Assembly (NCBI RefSeq): GCF_001583495.1
Contig: NZ_LQAQ01000015.1
Span: forward strand, 62,001-126,000
From: Flammeovirga sp. SJP92
GTDB lineage: Bacteria; Bacteroidota; Bacteroidia; Cytophagales; Flammeovirgaceae
Direction: 5' to 3'
DNA length: 64,000 bases
Below, piece after piece: positions 19,902 to 27,757 of the stretch. The translations under genes were made by a program, and so were the position numbers. Under the pieces are notes generated by a model that was given only the letters and a program-made list of their open reading frames with translations, had not been told where the DNA came from and did not search any database. Every line of letters starts with the position of its first letter. Within the stretch, counting starts at the first letter, position 1.

Positions 19902-20426
19902 TTAAACTTTTACATTTAAAAGTGCTTGATATGGATCACCTTCTAAACCTAACAATTTGGCAAAAGCGGGTTCGGTTTTCAATCCACCTTCTTTTAAGGC
20001 AATGACTTTTTGACGGAATTTCTCTCCGTACTTGATCAGTAGCTGATGCTCTTTCAACATATGACGATAGGCATTTTGGTGTTCAGTTGGTTTATCCTGA
20101 CCAAATACCTCAACTTCAAATGCATCAATCATGAAGCTACAAACTACTGCCCCTACTTTTTCTTGATGAGAAATTGAAATTTGAAATTGTTCTTCTTTTT
20201 GAAATTCATGAATAAGAAAATCCTCAAAAGATTTTAATGAAGAGCAACTACAGATAACGTCCAAATCACTTTCAGGAAGATCAATTCCTATTGGTATTGT
20301 TCCTGTCAAGAGGGGATTATAGTCCGCAAGGCGTTCAAAGATTTTATATTTTTTCAACGCTTTAAAAGCCTCTTTTTGTCTTGGATTCCCCTCTTTCAGG
20401 TATTCAATATTTTTAAAATCGATCAT
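19902..20426 (-). CDS. DUF4269 family protein, nucleotidyltransferase-like
   Basis: The protein has 174 residues and matches the DUF4269 layout: LLTGTIPIGIDLPESDLDVIC (about 39-60), where GT.P.....SDLD is the expected nucleotidyltransferase-type metal site, then a second acidic strand FEVEVFGQDKPTEHQNAYRHM and a C-terminal KTEPAFAKLLGLEGDPYQALL. Family knowledge: the group shares the polymerase-beta-type minimal nucleotidyltransferase fold, but its substrate is unknown. It begins 11 nt after the DUF3050 gene and is followed 53 nt later by the NADAR-like gene. Confidence 0.8.
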   Translation of the reverse strand: MIDFKNIEYLKEGNPRQKEAFKALKKYKIFERLADYNPLLTGTIPIGIDLPESDLDVICSCSSLKSFEDFLIHEFQKEEQFQISISHQEKVGAVVCSFMIDAFEVEVFGQDKPTEHQNAYRHMLKEHQLLIKYGEKFRQKVIALKEGGLKTEPAFAKLLGLEGDPYQALLNVKV

Positions 20427-20437
20427 TAATGGATAAA

Positions 20438-21226
20438 CTATACTAAAACTTCACTTTGCTTGTAAGCTAAGATAAGATCATTGATAGCATCCCACAATTC
20501 TATTCGTTTTTGTAAAGCTTCTTTTGCAGTATTTAATGTTTCTTCCCATTTCTGCTGATCATCTCCACATAACTCAGACACCATTCTTAATGATAATGGA
20601 CCATGCTCATCACCATCTAATTCAATGTGTCTCTTCAAATAATAAACCACTTTATTATATTGATTTTGATCTTCTGCATTTTTCAGAATTTCCAAAAACA
20701 TATCAGGAATTACATCCTCTCTTCCAAAGGTAAAAGCGGAAGCAATTAAATGAGTCTTGTTTGAGTGAATCACAGAAAAAGTGTAACGTACAAAACTAGC
20801 CACTCTTTTATCTAAACCAATTCGTTCTAACCCAACATCAACTGATTTTCCTTCTAGAATAAAATCAACCAATTGATGCATTTTTGAAGCATCAGCGTTC
20901 ACCTGATCCATTGCATCCAAATACATCTCATAGTGACTTTTGGGTTCTCCCAATTCATTAATATCACTTTCTTCTCCACAAACAATTTCATTGATAAATC
21001 TAGCGATTGTTGGATTAGTACTTGGTGTCCAAGGATATTCAACATTTGTGAGTTTTTGTTGCAATGCTTTCAATAAAGACATAAAATCCCAAACGGCAAA
21101 CACATGGTTTTCCATAAACACTTTAATATCGTTTACCTCTTTTAAGTTTTGATATAAGGCGTGGTTTGAAAGTTGATCTCTCAGTAATTTAATTTCTGAT
21201 TCAATGTATTCAATAGTGTACATCAT
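20438..21226 (-). CDS. DUF3050 family protein, haem-oxygenase-like fold
   Basis: The protein has 262 residues, almost all helical. Recognisable DUF3050 features are [20 protein letters not shown] (about 32-51), [21 protein letters not shown] (about 68-88), [10 protein letters not shown], and the late metal-site-like [17 protein letters not shown] (about 200-216). Family knowledge: DUF3050 belongs to the haem-oxygenase/TenA-like helical superfamily, several members of which are di-iron oxygenases; the HxxxxxxxE...H residues here are compatible. The reaction is unknown. Two adjacent ATG codons occur at the start. It is the first gene of the operon running to 18277. Confidence 0.8.
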   Translation of the reverse strand: MMYTIEYIESEIKLLRDQLSNHALYQNLKEVNDIKVFMENHVFAVWDFMSLLKALQQKLTNVEYPWTPSTNPTIARFINEIVCGEESDINELGEPKSHYEMYLDAMDQVNADASKMHQLVDFILEGKSVDVGLERIGLDKRVASFVRYTFSVIHSNKTHLIASAFTFGREDVIPDMFLEILKNAEDQNQYNKVVYYLKRHIELDGDEHGPLSLRMVSELCGDDQQKWEETLNTAKEALQKRIELWDAINDLILAYKQSEVLV

Positions 21227-21307
21227 ACTAAGTTTGTTTGTTACGAGTTTAGATAATGAATCCTTGCTGATTTTGATGGTGCAAAGTTAGTAGATGTCTA
21301 TCTATAA

Positions 21308-21347
21308 ACAACAATAGCAACTTTAATTTATAAGTTGCTATTGTTGT
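21308..21347 (-). terminator. Strong hairpin after the ABM monooxygenase gene
   Basis: Arms at 21308-21323 and 21332-21347 form a perfect 16-bp stem (ACAACAATAGCAACTT and its complement) with an 8-base loop. It lies 18 nt downstream of the ABM gene stop and 82 nt upstream of the DUF3050 start, both minus strand. The T tract after it is short and interrupted, so it may act as a terminator, attenuator or RNA-stability element. Confidence 0.6.
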
Positions 21348-21364
21348 TGTGTGAGACAAATAAG

Positions 21365-21661
21365 CTAGGCAATATGTGTCATCTCATTGAGTGTAAATTC
21401 TTCCACAGCATCTTCCGTGGCTTTCATGTACTCGGCAAGGTGTTCATTTTCCATATGTTGTTGCCATAAATCACGGCTCTCCCAGTTTTCATAAAACAAG
21501 AATAAGTTCTCATTTTCATTATCTTGATGCAAATCATAATTGATACATCCTTTCTCAACTCTCGTAACTTCAATCAATTTGAGCAACTCATTCTTCACAA
21601 ATTCACCTTTTCCCTGTTTTGCTAATATTTTTGCAACTATGGTTAATTTTTGATTTGACAT
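21365..21661 (-). CDS. Antibiotic biosynthesis monooxygenase (ABM/YgiN-like) domain protein
   Basis: The protein has 98 residues, the normal length for a stand-alone ABM domain of ferredoxin-like fold. Family marks are KLTIVAKILAKQGK at the first strand, TRVEKGCINYDLHQDNENENLFLFYENWES and the closing HMENEHLAEYMKA. Family knowledge: relatives are cofactor-free quinol or polyketide monooxygenases, dimeric and cytoplasmic. It follows the FAD oxidoreductase gene after 99 nt on the same strand and could act on a product of that pathway, though this is inference. A 16-bp hairpin lies just after its stop. Confidence 0.88.
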   Translation of the reverse strand: MSNQKLTIVAKILAKQGKGEFVKNELLKLIEVTRVEKGCINYDLHQDNENENLFLFYENWESRDLWQQHMENEHLAEYMKATEDAVEEFTLNEMTHIA

Positions 21662-21760
21662 TTTTTCGTTGAAAATAGTTATAAAATTATTTTTTGATGG
21701 TTATATATTTCTCTCTAAAAATACGATTTTGATTTCATATTAAGAAGAATTTTCAATGCA

Positions 21761-23359
21761 TCAACTTAATGAACAAACCTTATCGGAAGCCATTTTCCCT
21801 GTCAGAATTGACATTGGTACACCTGCAGGACTGTAAGCCCATTGGCCTGCAAGGAAAATATCTGGAATGGGTGATAAAATTGCTTTTCCTGAGTCTTGAA
21901 TTTTATGAGGCACAGGAATTTTCCTTTCAAATGACCAGCCCACAATTGCCCCATCAGAACTATTAATTCGCTCTTTATAGCTGATAGGTGTAAAAGAAAA
22001 TTGATTTTCTATATTTCTTGAAAGTTCTGGATAGATGGAGTTAGTCAAAGACTGAATGATTGTGTTTTCCACTTTTGAAACAAAGGCTTTATACCACCCT
22101 TTTTTCTTCAATTTGACAAAAAGCTCATGTTCAATGATAAAACTAATAATCAATCCCGTTTTGTGTGGCGGTACTAGTTCCTTATTCTTTAGACCTGGAA
22201 TTGATATCTCAAAAGTATTGAAATTCAAAAAGCGATACACCCAATCCCATAAAACTGGACGTCTGATCTCCTCCCAGTTCAAAAGTATTTCTTTCAATTC
22301 TTCCCGATGTATTTTATTGAGACCTTTCCTTTTAGGAGTATAAAAGAAATGTCCATTTGAAATGTTACGGAAATAACTCAAAGGTAAATCGACTTCAAGG
22401 TAGAGTGAAAATACTGACTCACTTCCTTTTGTTGCATCAAATTCATGTTTCTTTGCTTTGAAGTTCTTTTGTGTTTTGGAATTCAATTTCTCAATTGAAA
22501 TATGATCATAAAGATTTTTCAAGTCTCCGGCCCAAATCAGATGATCATAAAAGTATTTTTTATCATTATGATCAATCACATATTTTTCAAAGGCATTTAT
22601 ATCTGTCACCATGGTATTAGTGATCAACTCTCCTCTGTATTCTTTGATTTTTGCCACTAACTTCTCTACTAATTGGTCTACTCCTAACTTTGGGTAAAAA
22701 TAATCCAAGTACAAAGAGAAATAGCTCATTGCAAAAAAAGCAGGAGTCCCTTTGAAAAAATGTTGTGAAATAATATCTCTCAAAGACTGATTGGTAATTA
22801 ACCGCTCCAGATAGGCTTCAACAGGCACGCTTAACTTATTGATCTTTCTGACAGTCAGCAAAAACTTTGGAAGCCAGGGCAACAATTCTTTGAAAATATA
22901 TTTCACGTCTCTCTTCAAGTCCTTAAAGACAGGGTTTTCAATTCCATACAACACATCAAGGTGCTTCATCACCCTTTTCATCTCCAAAATAAAACCTTCT
23001 ATTTCCAATTGACTTTCAGGAAAAAGATGAATCAACATTTTCTGATATTCAACTATTGAACCTTCATCTTCAATACTCACCACTTGGTCTTCCACTCCTA
23101 CAGAAACTTTGCTTCTCACTACATCTATTTCAATCCGCAAATCATCCAACATAGGTAATATTACTCCCGCACTTTCCAATGCCCTCACCCCTGCTTCAAA
23201 ATGAAACCCATTGCTTTTGAAAGAACTTACCAAGCCTCCAAACTCATTATTTTTTTCAATCAGCACAATCTTTTTTCCTGCTCGTGCTAAATACACCGCA
23301 GAAGTAAGCCCCGCTATACCTCCGCCTACAATTACAGCATCATATTTTGAAGTCTCCAT
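21761..23359 (-). CDS. CrtI/RetSat-type FAD-dependent oxidoreductase
   Basis: The protein has 532 residues. The N terminus carries the dinucleotide motif DAVIVGGGIAGLTSAVYLARAGKKIVLIEK (residues about 7-36) followed by NNEFGGLVSSF, as in phytoene desaturases, carotenoid isomerases and retinol saturases. The C terminus has the second FAD-contact region IFLAGQWAYSPAGVPMSILTGKMAS. Family knowledge: such enzymes desaturate, saturate or isomerise polyenes and lipids. The start ATG lies one base after the stop of the SDR gene, so the two are translated together. Substrate is unknown; a lipid, isoprenoid or polyene is inferred from the neighbouring SDR and NTF2-like genes. Confidence 0.85.
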   Translation of the reverse strand: METSKYDAVIVGGGIAGLTSAVYLARAGKKIVLIEKNNEFGGLVSSFKSNGFHFEAGVRALESAGVILPMLDDLRIEIDVVRSKVSVGVEDQVVSIEDEGSIVEYQKMLIHLFPESQLEIEGFILEMKRVMKHLDVLYGIENPVFKDLKRDVKYIFKELLPWLPKFLLTVRKINKLSVPVEAYLERLITNQSLRDIISQHFFKGTPAFFAMSYFSLYLDYFYPKLGVDQLVEKLVAKIKEYRGELITNTMVTDINAFEKYVIDHNDKKYFYDHLIWAGDLKNLYDHISIEKLNSKTQKNFKAKKHEFDATKGSESVFSLYLEVDLPLSYFRNISNGHFFYTPKRKGLNKIHREELKEILLNWEEIRRPVLWDWVYRFLNFNTFEISIPGLKNKELVPPHKTGLIISFIIEHELFVKLKKKGWYKAFVSKVENTIIQSLTNSIYPELSRNIENQFSFTPISYKERINSSDGAIVGWSFERKIPVPHKIQDSGKAILSPIPDIFLAGQWAYSPAGVPMSILTGKMASDKVCSLS

Positions 23360-23360
23360 T

Positions 23361-24320
23361 TTAATTCAGTCTACCCATCGTTTTACTTATATTCCATAAG
23401 AGTTCTGCTATTTCGTGATCCAATGCTGGAGGAGTTGGTTCTTCCAAAGTAGTAAGGTTGAAGAACTTTCCATTGATCTTCTCTACTTCTTCTGATACAC
23501 CTAAATGGTAAAGTGCTTCTGCTGATACAGTTGCTGGCTTTAAGTTTCGATCTAAAATATGCTTCTTATACCATTGATACACTTTTCCATTTTCCTTGCC
23601 TGAGTCTGATTTGACAGCCCCTGGATGCATAGCGTTGATAATCACTCCTGAATTTTCATAAAAGGATTTAAACTTCAGCATACATAAAAGCTGCGCAAGT
23701 TTAGCAGAGCCATAACTTGAATACCCAGAATATCTTCTTTTTTTAAAGTTCAAATCATCCAACCTTAATCCCCAAGGAACAAATCGGTGCCCTTCTGAAT
23801 TCACTAAGATAATCCTTGCTTTTTCCTGTTTCCTTAGCTTGTTTTTAAGTTTATAATTGATGATAAAAGGTGAAATATGATGTACCATCAATACTTTTTC
23901 TATGCCTTCATTGGTCAACTCTTTTTGGGTTAAGAAAACTCCTGCATTATGAATAATAACATCAATTGGTTCATCCATTTGATTTAACTTTTCAGCCACT
24001 GAATGCGTATCCTTTAAGTTGCTCAAATCTGCCAATAAGTATTCACATACTACATTATAATTATTTTGTATTTCGTTTTTTAAATTTTCAGATTTTTCAT
24101 AATTACGGTTAATACATAAAAGGTTTGCTCCCATTGAAGCATATTTTTTAGCCACTAAATAACCAATACCTGATGTTGCACCAGTGATGACGACCAATTT
24201 TCCTTTAAAATCGGATGAACATATTTGAGGATCTTTACGGTTATTTTTCAGCATAGCATACACATTAGACCATTCGTACTCTTTGAAATACTTCCAAAAC
24301 CTTATTCCATTCTCCTTCAT
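23361..24320 (-). CDS. Short-chain dehydrogenase/reductase, retinol-dehydrogenase-like
   Basis: The protein has about 319 residues from the ATG at 24320, two bases after the stop of the upstream gene; a GTG at 24326 overlapping that stop is the alternative. It shows the NAD(P) motif VVITGATSGIGYLVAKKYA, HNAGV, the catalytic serine region ILVNSEGHR, and the active-site YGSAK motif. The extended length and the substrate region with a late hydrophobic part resemble retinol dehydrogenase/WWOX-type SDRs. It is the middle gene of a three-gene operon with an NTF2-like and an FAD oxidoreductase gene, so it probably oxidises or reduces an intermediate of the same pathway. Confidence 0.88.
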   Translation of the reverse strand: MKENGIRFWKYFKEYEWSNVYAMLKNNRKDPQICSSDFKGKLVVITGATSGIGYLVAKKYASMGANLLCINRNYEKSENLKNEIQNNYNVVCEYLLADLSNLKDTHSVAEKLNQMDEPIDVIIHNAGVFLTQKELTNEGIEKVLMVHHISPFIINYKLKNKLRKQEKARIILVNSEGHRFVPWGLRLDDLNFKKRRYSGYSSYGSAKLAQLLCMLKFKSFYENSGVIINAMHPGAVKSDSGKENGKVYQWYKKHILDRNLKPATVSAEALYHLGVSEEVEKINGKFFNLTTLEEPTPPALDHEIAELLWNISKTMGRLN

Positions 24321-24322
24321 AA

Positions 24323-24790
24323 TCACCCAAATTTTCTTTTCATAAACTTTCTGTATGCTTTTCCGAAGTGTGGAATATTATCAAAAATATCTCCCCAGAG
24401 GTCGTAATAGTCCCGTTGCTCAATTATCTTCCCTTCTTCATTAATGGTCAATCTGCTTGCCCCGTACATCACAGAACTCGGGTACTTTTTATAACTGATA
24501 GTCATTTCCCATTCAAGAAAAAAATCTTTTTCCTTCTGAAGGACTTTCACCAATTTCATTTTCAAATCTTTAGAGCGTTTTGTGAGCCTTTCCGTCATTG
24601 CTTTGAAATCGGGCATACCTTTAATCTCTTGAATGGAATCCCTAAAATAGATTTCCTCATCATAATAAGGCAGTATATGGGACCAATCAGGTTTACCATC
24701 TGTATTGTAAGTCTTTGTCCATAGTTCATTCACTATCTTCAAGGTCAGATGATAAGGGTTGTCTGTTTCGTTTAAGTTTTCTGCTTTCAT
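24323..24790 (-). CDS. NTF2/SnoaL-like fold protein
   Basis: The protein has 155 residues with a cone-shaped NTF2-like pattern: an N-terminal helix pair (YHLTLKIVNELWTKTY), WSHILPYYDEEIYFRDSI, DFKAMTERLTKRS, then paired strands LVKVLQKEKDFFLEWEMTI and MYGASRLTINEEGKIIEQRDYYDLWG. Family knowledge: this fold includes SnoaL-like cyclases, ketosteroid isomerases and non-enzymatic binding proteins. It is the first gene of the operon with the SDR and FAD oxidoreductase and its stop nearly overlaps the SDR start. A role as isomerase or cyclase is possible but not shown. Confidence 0.8.
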   Translation of the reverse strand: MKAENLNETDNPYHLTLKIVNELWTKTYNTDGKPDWSHILPYYDEEIYFRDSIQEIKGMPDFKAMTERLTKRSKDLKMKLVKVLQKEKDFFLEWEMTISYKKYPSSVMYGASRLTINEEGKIIEQRDYYDLWGDIFDNIPHFGKAYRKFMKRKFG

Positions 24791-25033
24791 ATTTAGTTAT
24801 TTGCTTTTGCTAGTAGAAAAATAATCTGTATATCAAATTCTTTTCTCTAGAGTATAGTTTTTAGTCAAAAGATGAAATGGTTCTCAATTTGAGCTCATTT
24901 CATATTCTCTTCTAAGTTAGTGTTATTGGTTTTAGAAATGAAATAATGGGAGGTTATAATTTATTAAAGTGACAGCAATTACTAAACTTCTCAAAGCTCA
25001 CCTTTTCATGATCAACTTTGAGCGATTAAAAGG

Positions 25034-26647
25034 TTATCTTTTGATCAATTTATATACTTTTCGAGTCTGTGATTCAATATGAAAAACTGAGATCAGATAG
25101 ATTCCCGGAAAATAATCTTCTGTTTTGATAATGACACTGTCGGTTTTAGATTTTTCTAATTGATCTATTTTTTTTCCAGAGGTATTAAACACTTCTATAA
25201 CAACAGCAGAAGTTCCATTGAAAGAGTTCAGCGTCAAATGATTTTCAAATGGGTTAGGAAATAAAGCAAACTCTTCTGAATGTAGAAAATCAGGTAAATT
25301 AGTCACTTCACAGCTCCCACAATCTCCACCACAATCAATAGCAATCTCATCTCCATTCAGAATTCCATCATTACATGACCAACTTGTTCTTATTCGATTT
25401 GCTTCTGTTTCTAGTTCTTTTAATTTTTCTTGTTGATCTACTGTCAATGTTCCACTCAATAAATTATTGGTCTCATAGGGGTCATTTTTCAGATCATACA
25501 ACTCTTGTGTATTTTCAGTATCCAAAAATTGAATCATTTTATACTGGGCCTCACGAATCGTGTAAGCATCATCGGGGAAACCATCTTTGGCACCCAGTTC
25601 CATATAATTGTATTTTCTTACTGGACCATCTTCTCCCGAAAGAAGATGCTTGAAACTTAAACTGTTGTACAACCCTCCTTTTTCCCCAATCGATTCATCT
25701 GAGAAATGAGCCATCGTAGCAAACAAATCACATACATTGATCTGTTCATCAATAAATTGATTTTGCAATGTTACACCCTTACCTGAAACCAACATCGGCA
25801 CATGCATTCCTCCTTCGTACAATGATCCTTTGCCATGGCTGTATCCTTGAACTAAGTTGACAGGAGTACCGTTATCACCTACAAAGATAATTACAGTATT
25901 CTCCAACACACTTTCGGGAATATTCTCCAAAAGACGTCCAATTTCATAATCCATATTCTCAATCATAGAAAGGTACTTTTTCATATTGGCTGAACCTGTA
26001 TGATTTGTGGAATAAGTTCCTTCTGGTGGATATTGATAAGGTGAATGCGGGGTCACATGTGCCAACCACATCAACCAAGGTTGTTTCTGTTTATTGATCC
26101 AATTGATTGCATAGTCCGTAAAATAGGACGTCACATATTCATTACACGTTTCTTGTTGTTTGTTTTCTACTTTCTCCCAACTATAATAATCCGATACTCC
26201 TGACTTTAATACTCCCATATACTCGTCAACTCCATGCTCATTGGGATGGTCATAATCATTATTCTTTCCAAGATGCCACTTTCCCACCAAACAAGTGATA
26301 TAGTCGTTGTTTGTTTGTTCTTTTAGCTGTGAGAAAATAGTTGTGTGATCTGTACTCAACTCTCCCGGAACAGTAGGGACACCGTTATTAATACCATATT
26401 TACCTGTCATGATTGTAGCTCTTGTAGACGCACAAACTGGAGTAGCCCATACATTTGTAAACATTACGCCTGATTCTCTTAAAGCATCAAGGTTGGGTGT
26501 TGAAGGAAGATTATTTCCAATTCCATAACCGGGCATTACATCAGCACCCATATCATCAGCAATGAGCAATAAAATATTAGGGTTGTCTTGTCCTTTAGCA
26601 GTTTCAAAGATTGATAATAATACTATTATAAGTAGTAGTTGTTTCAT
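25034..26647 (-). CDS. Secreted sulfatase with T9SS sorting domain
   Basis: ATG at 26647 is preferred; it starts the signal peptide KQLLLIIVLLSIFETAKGQ, while the upstream TTG at 26662 adds five residues. The sulfatase domain shows PNILLLIADDMGADV, the active-site region TPVCASTRATIMTGKYG, KWHLG, HVTPHSPYQ and VGDNGTP. The core motif reads C-A-S-T-R, with Ser where the FGly consensus C-x-P/A-x-R has Pro or Ala. A CNDGILNGDEIAIDCGGDC segment and a type A sorting domain (FALFPNPFENHL...KVYKLIKR) close the protein. It would be exported, surface-anchored or released through T9SS and remove sulfate esters from polysaccharides. It stands alone on the minus strand. Confidence 0.9.
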   Translation of the reverse strand: MKQLLLIIVLLSIFETAKGQDNPNILLLIADDMGADVMPGYGIGNNLPSTPNLDALRESGVMFTNVWATPVCASTRATIMTGKYGINNGVPTVPGELSTDHTTIFSQLKEQTNNDYITCLVGKWHLGKNNDYDHPNEHGVDEYMGVLKSGVSDYYSWEKVENKQQETCNEYVTSYFTDYAINWINKQKQPWLMWLAHVTPHSPYQYPPEGTYSTNHTGSANMKKYLSMIENMDYEIGRLLENIPESVLENTVIIFVGDNGTPVNLVQGYSHGKGSLYEGGMHVPMLVSGKGVTLQNQFIDEQINVCDLFATMAHFSDESIGEKGGLYNSLSFKHLLSGEDGPVRKYNYMELGAKDGFPDDAYTIREAQYKMIQFLDTENTQELYDLKNDPYETNNLLSGTLTVDQQEKLKELETEANRIRTSWSCNDGILNGDEIAIDCGGDCGSCEVTNLPDFLHSEEFALFPNPFENHLTLNSFNGTSAVVIEVFNTSGKKIDQLEKSKTDSVIIKTEDYFPGIYLISVFHIESQTRKVYKLIKR

Positions 26648-26713
26648 TTTGCTTTCAATCAAAAAATTATAAGTATTTCATAATTTTAGGAATTTATGAA
26701 AGAGAATTCAAAT

Positions 26714-26745
26714 AAAAAAGGCTTTCTAACCATTAAGAAAGCCTT
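26714..26745 (-). terminator. Rho-independent terminator of the RDD gene
   Basis: Perfect 10-bp stem AAGGCTTTCT/AGAAAGCCTT (26718-26727 with 26736-26745), 8-base loop. Read on the minus strand it ends in a run of T at 26719-26714, about 70 nt after the RDD gene stop. Confidence 0.85.
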
Positions 26746-26812
26746 GAATTATCTATTTTTTTTAGCAAAAAAGTAAATCAACTAAAGTACATAAAATCTC
26801 GTTAATATTTAA

Positions 26813-27637
26813 TTACTCCATAAGTATAACCTTTTCACTTTGCTTCTCTTCTTCTTCAGATTTTAAATTTAGAACAATAGAGTCTCCAACAAAATCATGA
26901 ATGGCTCTATGTCTGTTATTCAGATTAATTGTAAAAAAAGACAGCCATCCTAAAGTGTATTTCGTGACGGCCCTTAATACCGCTCGGAAGAGGTTGACTC
27001 TCTTTGTAAAATCTGCATTATTTCTAACAATAATTCCCATTAATCTTTGACCAATTGTAGCTGAGTACAATGTTAGAAGGATGGGCTCATAGACCAAGGT
27101 AATAATAGAAAAGAAAATAAATATTTCTAATCCATTTTCTCCATTAGAGAACAATTGAAGAATAAGAATCAAAACGGCACCCATTACAAGGCCATCAATA
27201 GCGGAAGCTTTAATTCTAGAAGATAAATATGGGTAGTCAAACTCTTCATTTTCTGATTGGCTTTTTTCCTTCTCTTGACTACTTTCTACATATTGTTTAT
27301 CAAAAACACACCTCATTGAAGGCAATGTATGAAAAGCAATAGCTATAACGAGATTAATAACTCCTATTACTTCAAGTAAAATTAAACCCATGTCTACCCC
27401 TCCGAAAAACAGAAAAAGTCCATTCAGCACCAACAAAGTTGAAGCAACCCATTTAGCCCATTTTTTACCTAAAAGAATAAAACATAATGGAGGCATTAGA
27501 ATAAAGAGAAAAATCAGTATTTCATTCAGGTCTGATCCAACTTCAATAAAGAAAACAGTTTCACAAATACAGAATGTTAATACCAATAGTTTTAATTGAG
27601 TAAAGCCTAGTTTTCTACCTTCTATTTTAGTTTTCAT
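26813..27637 (-). CDS. RDD family membrane protein
   Basis: The protein has 274 residues. The first 120 contain three or four hydrophobic helices (LLVLTFCICETVFFIEV, IFLFILMPPLCFILL, ASTLLVLNGLFLFFGG, VIGVINLVIAIAF). A charged linker follows, then an RDD domain from about 140: SSRIKASAIDGLVMGAVLILIL, IGQRLMGIIVRN and HDFVGDSIVL. Family knowledge: RDD proteins are small inner-membrane proteins, some implicated in transport; the N-terminal membrane part here is additional. No operon partner is visible. A good terminator lies downstream. Confidence 0.82.
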   Translation of the reverse strand: MKTKIEGRKLGFTQLKLLVLTFCICETVFFIEVGSDLNEILIFLFILMPPLCFILLGKKWAKWVASTLLVLNGLFLFFGGVDMGLILLEVIGVINLVIAIAFHTLPSMRCVFDKQYVESSQEKEKSQSENEEFDYPYLSSRIKASAIDGLVMGAVLILILQLFSNGENGLEIFIFFSIITLVYEPILLTLYSATIGQRLMGIIVRNNADFTKRVNLFRAVLRAVTKYTLGWLSFFTINLNNRHRAIHDFVGDSIVLNLKSEEEEKQSEKVILME

Positions 27638-27704
27638 TTTACGGTTTAGCTATATATTTATTCGCTTTTGGTAATTCCATCAATATTAACCATTATTTTT
27701 CAAA

Positions 27705-27738
27705 ATAAAAAAGGCCACCAATGCTCATCAGTGACCTT
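27705..27738 (-). terminator. Terminator of the GDE-like glycosidase gene
   Basis: Stem AAGGCCAC at 27711-27718 pairs with GTGACCTT at 27731-27738 (one wobble on the minus strand) across a 12-base loop, followed on the minus strand by a T run at 27710-27705. It begins 20 nt after the stop of the 27758-30100 gene. Confidence 0.75.
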
Positions 27739-27757
27739 TCTTCTTGAAAACTACTTT

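Noticed and set aside
23361-24326. GTG start at 24326 for the SDR gene
   Set aside because: ATG at 24320 directly after the upstream stop is simpler; GTG adds only two residues and cannot be excluded.
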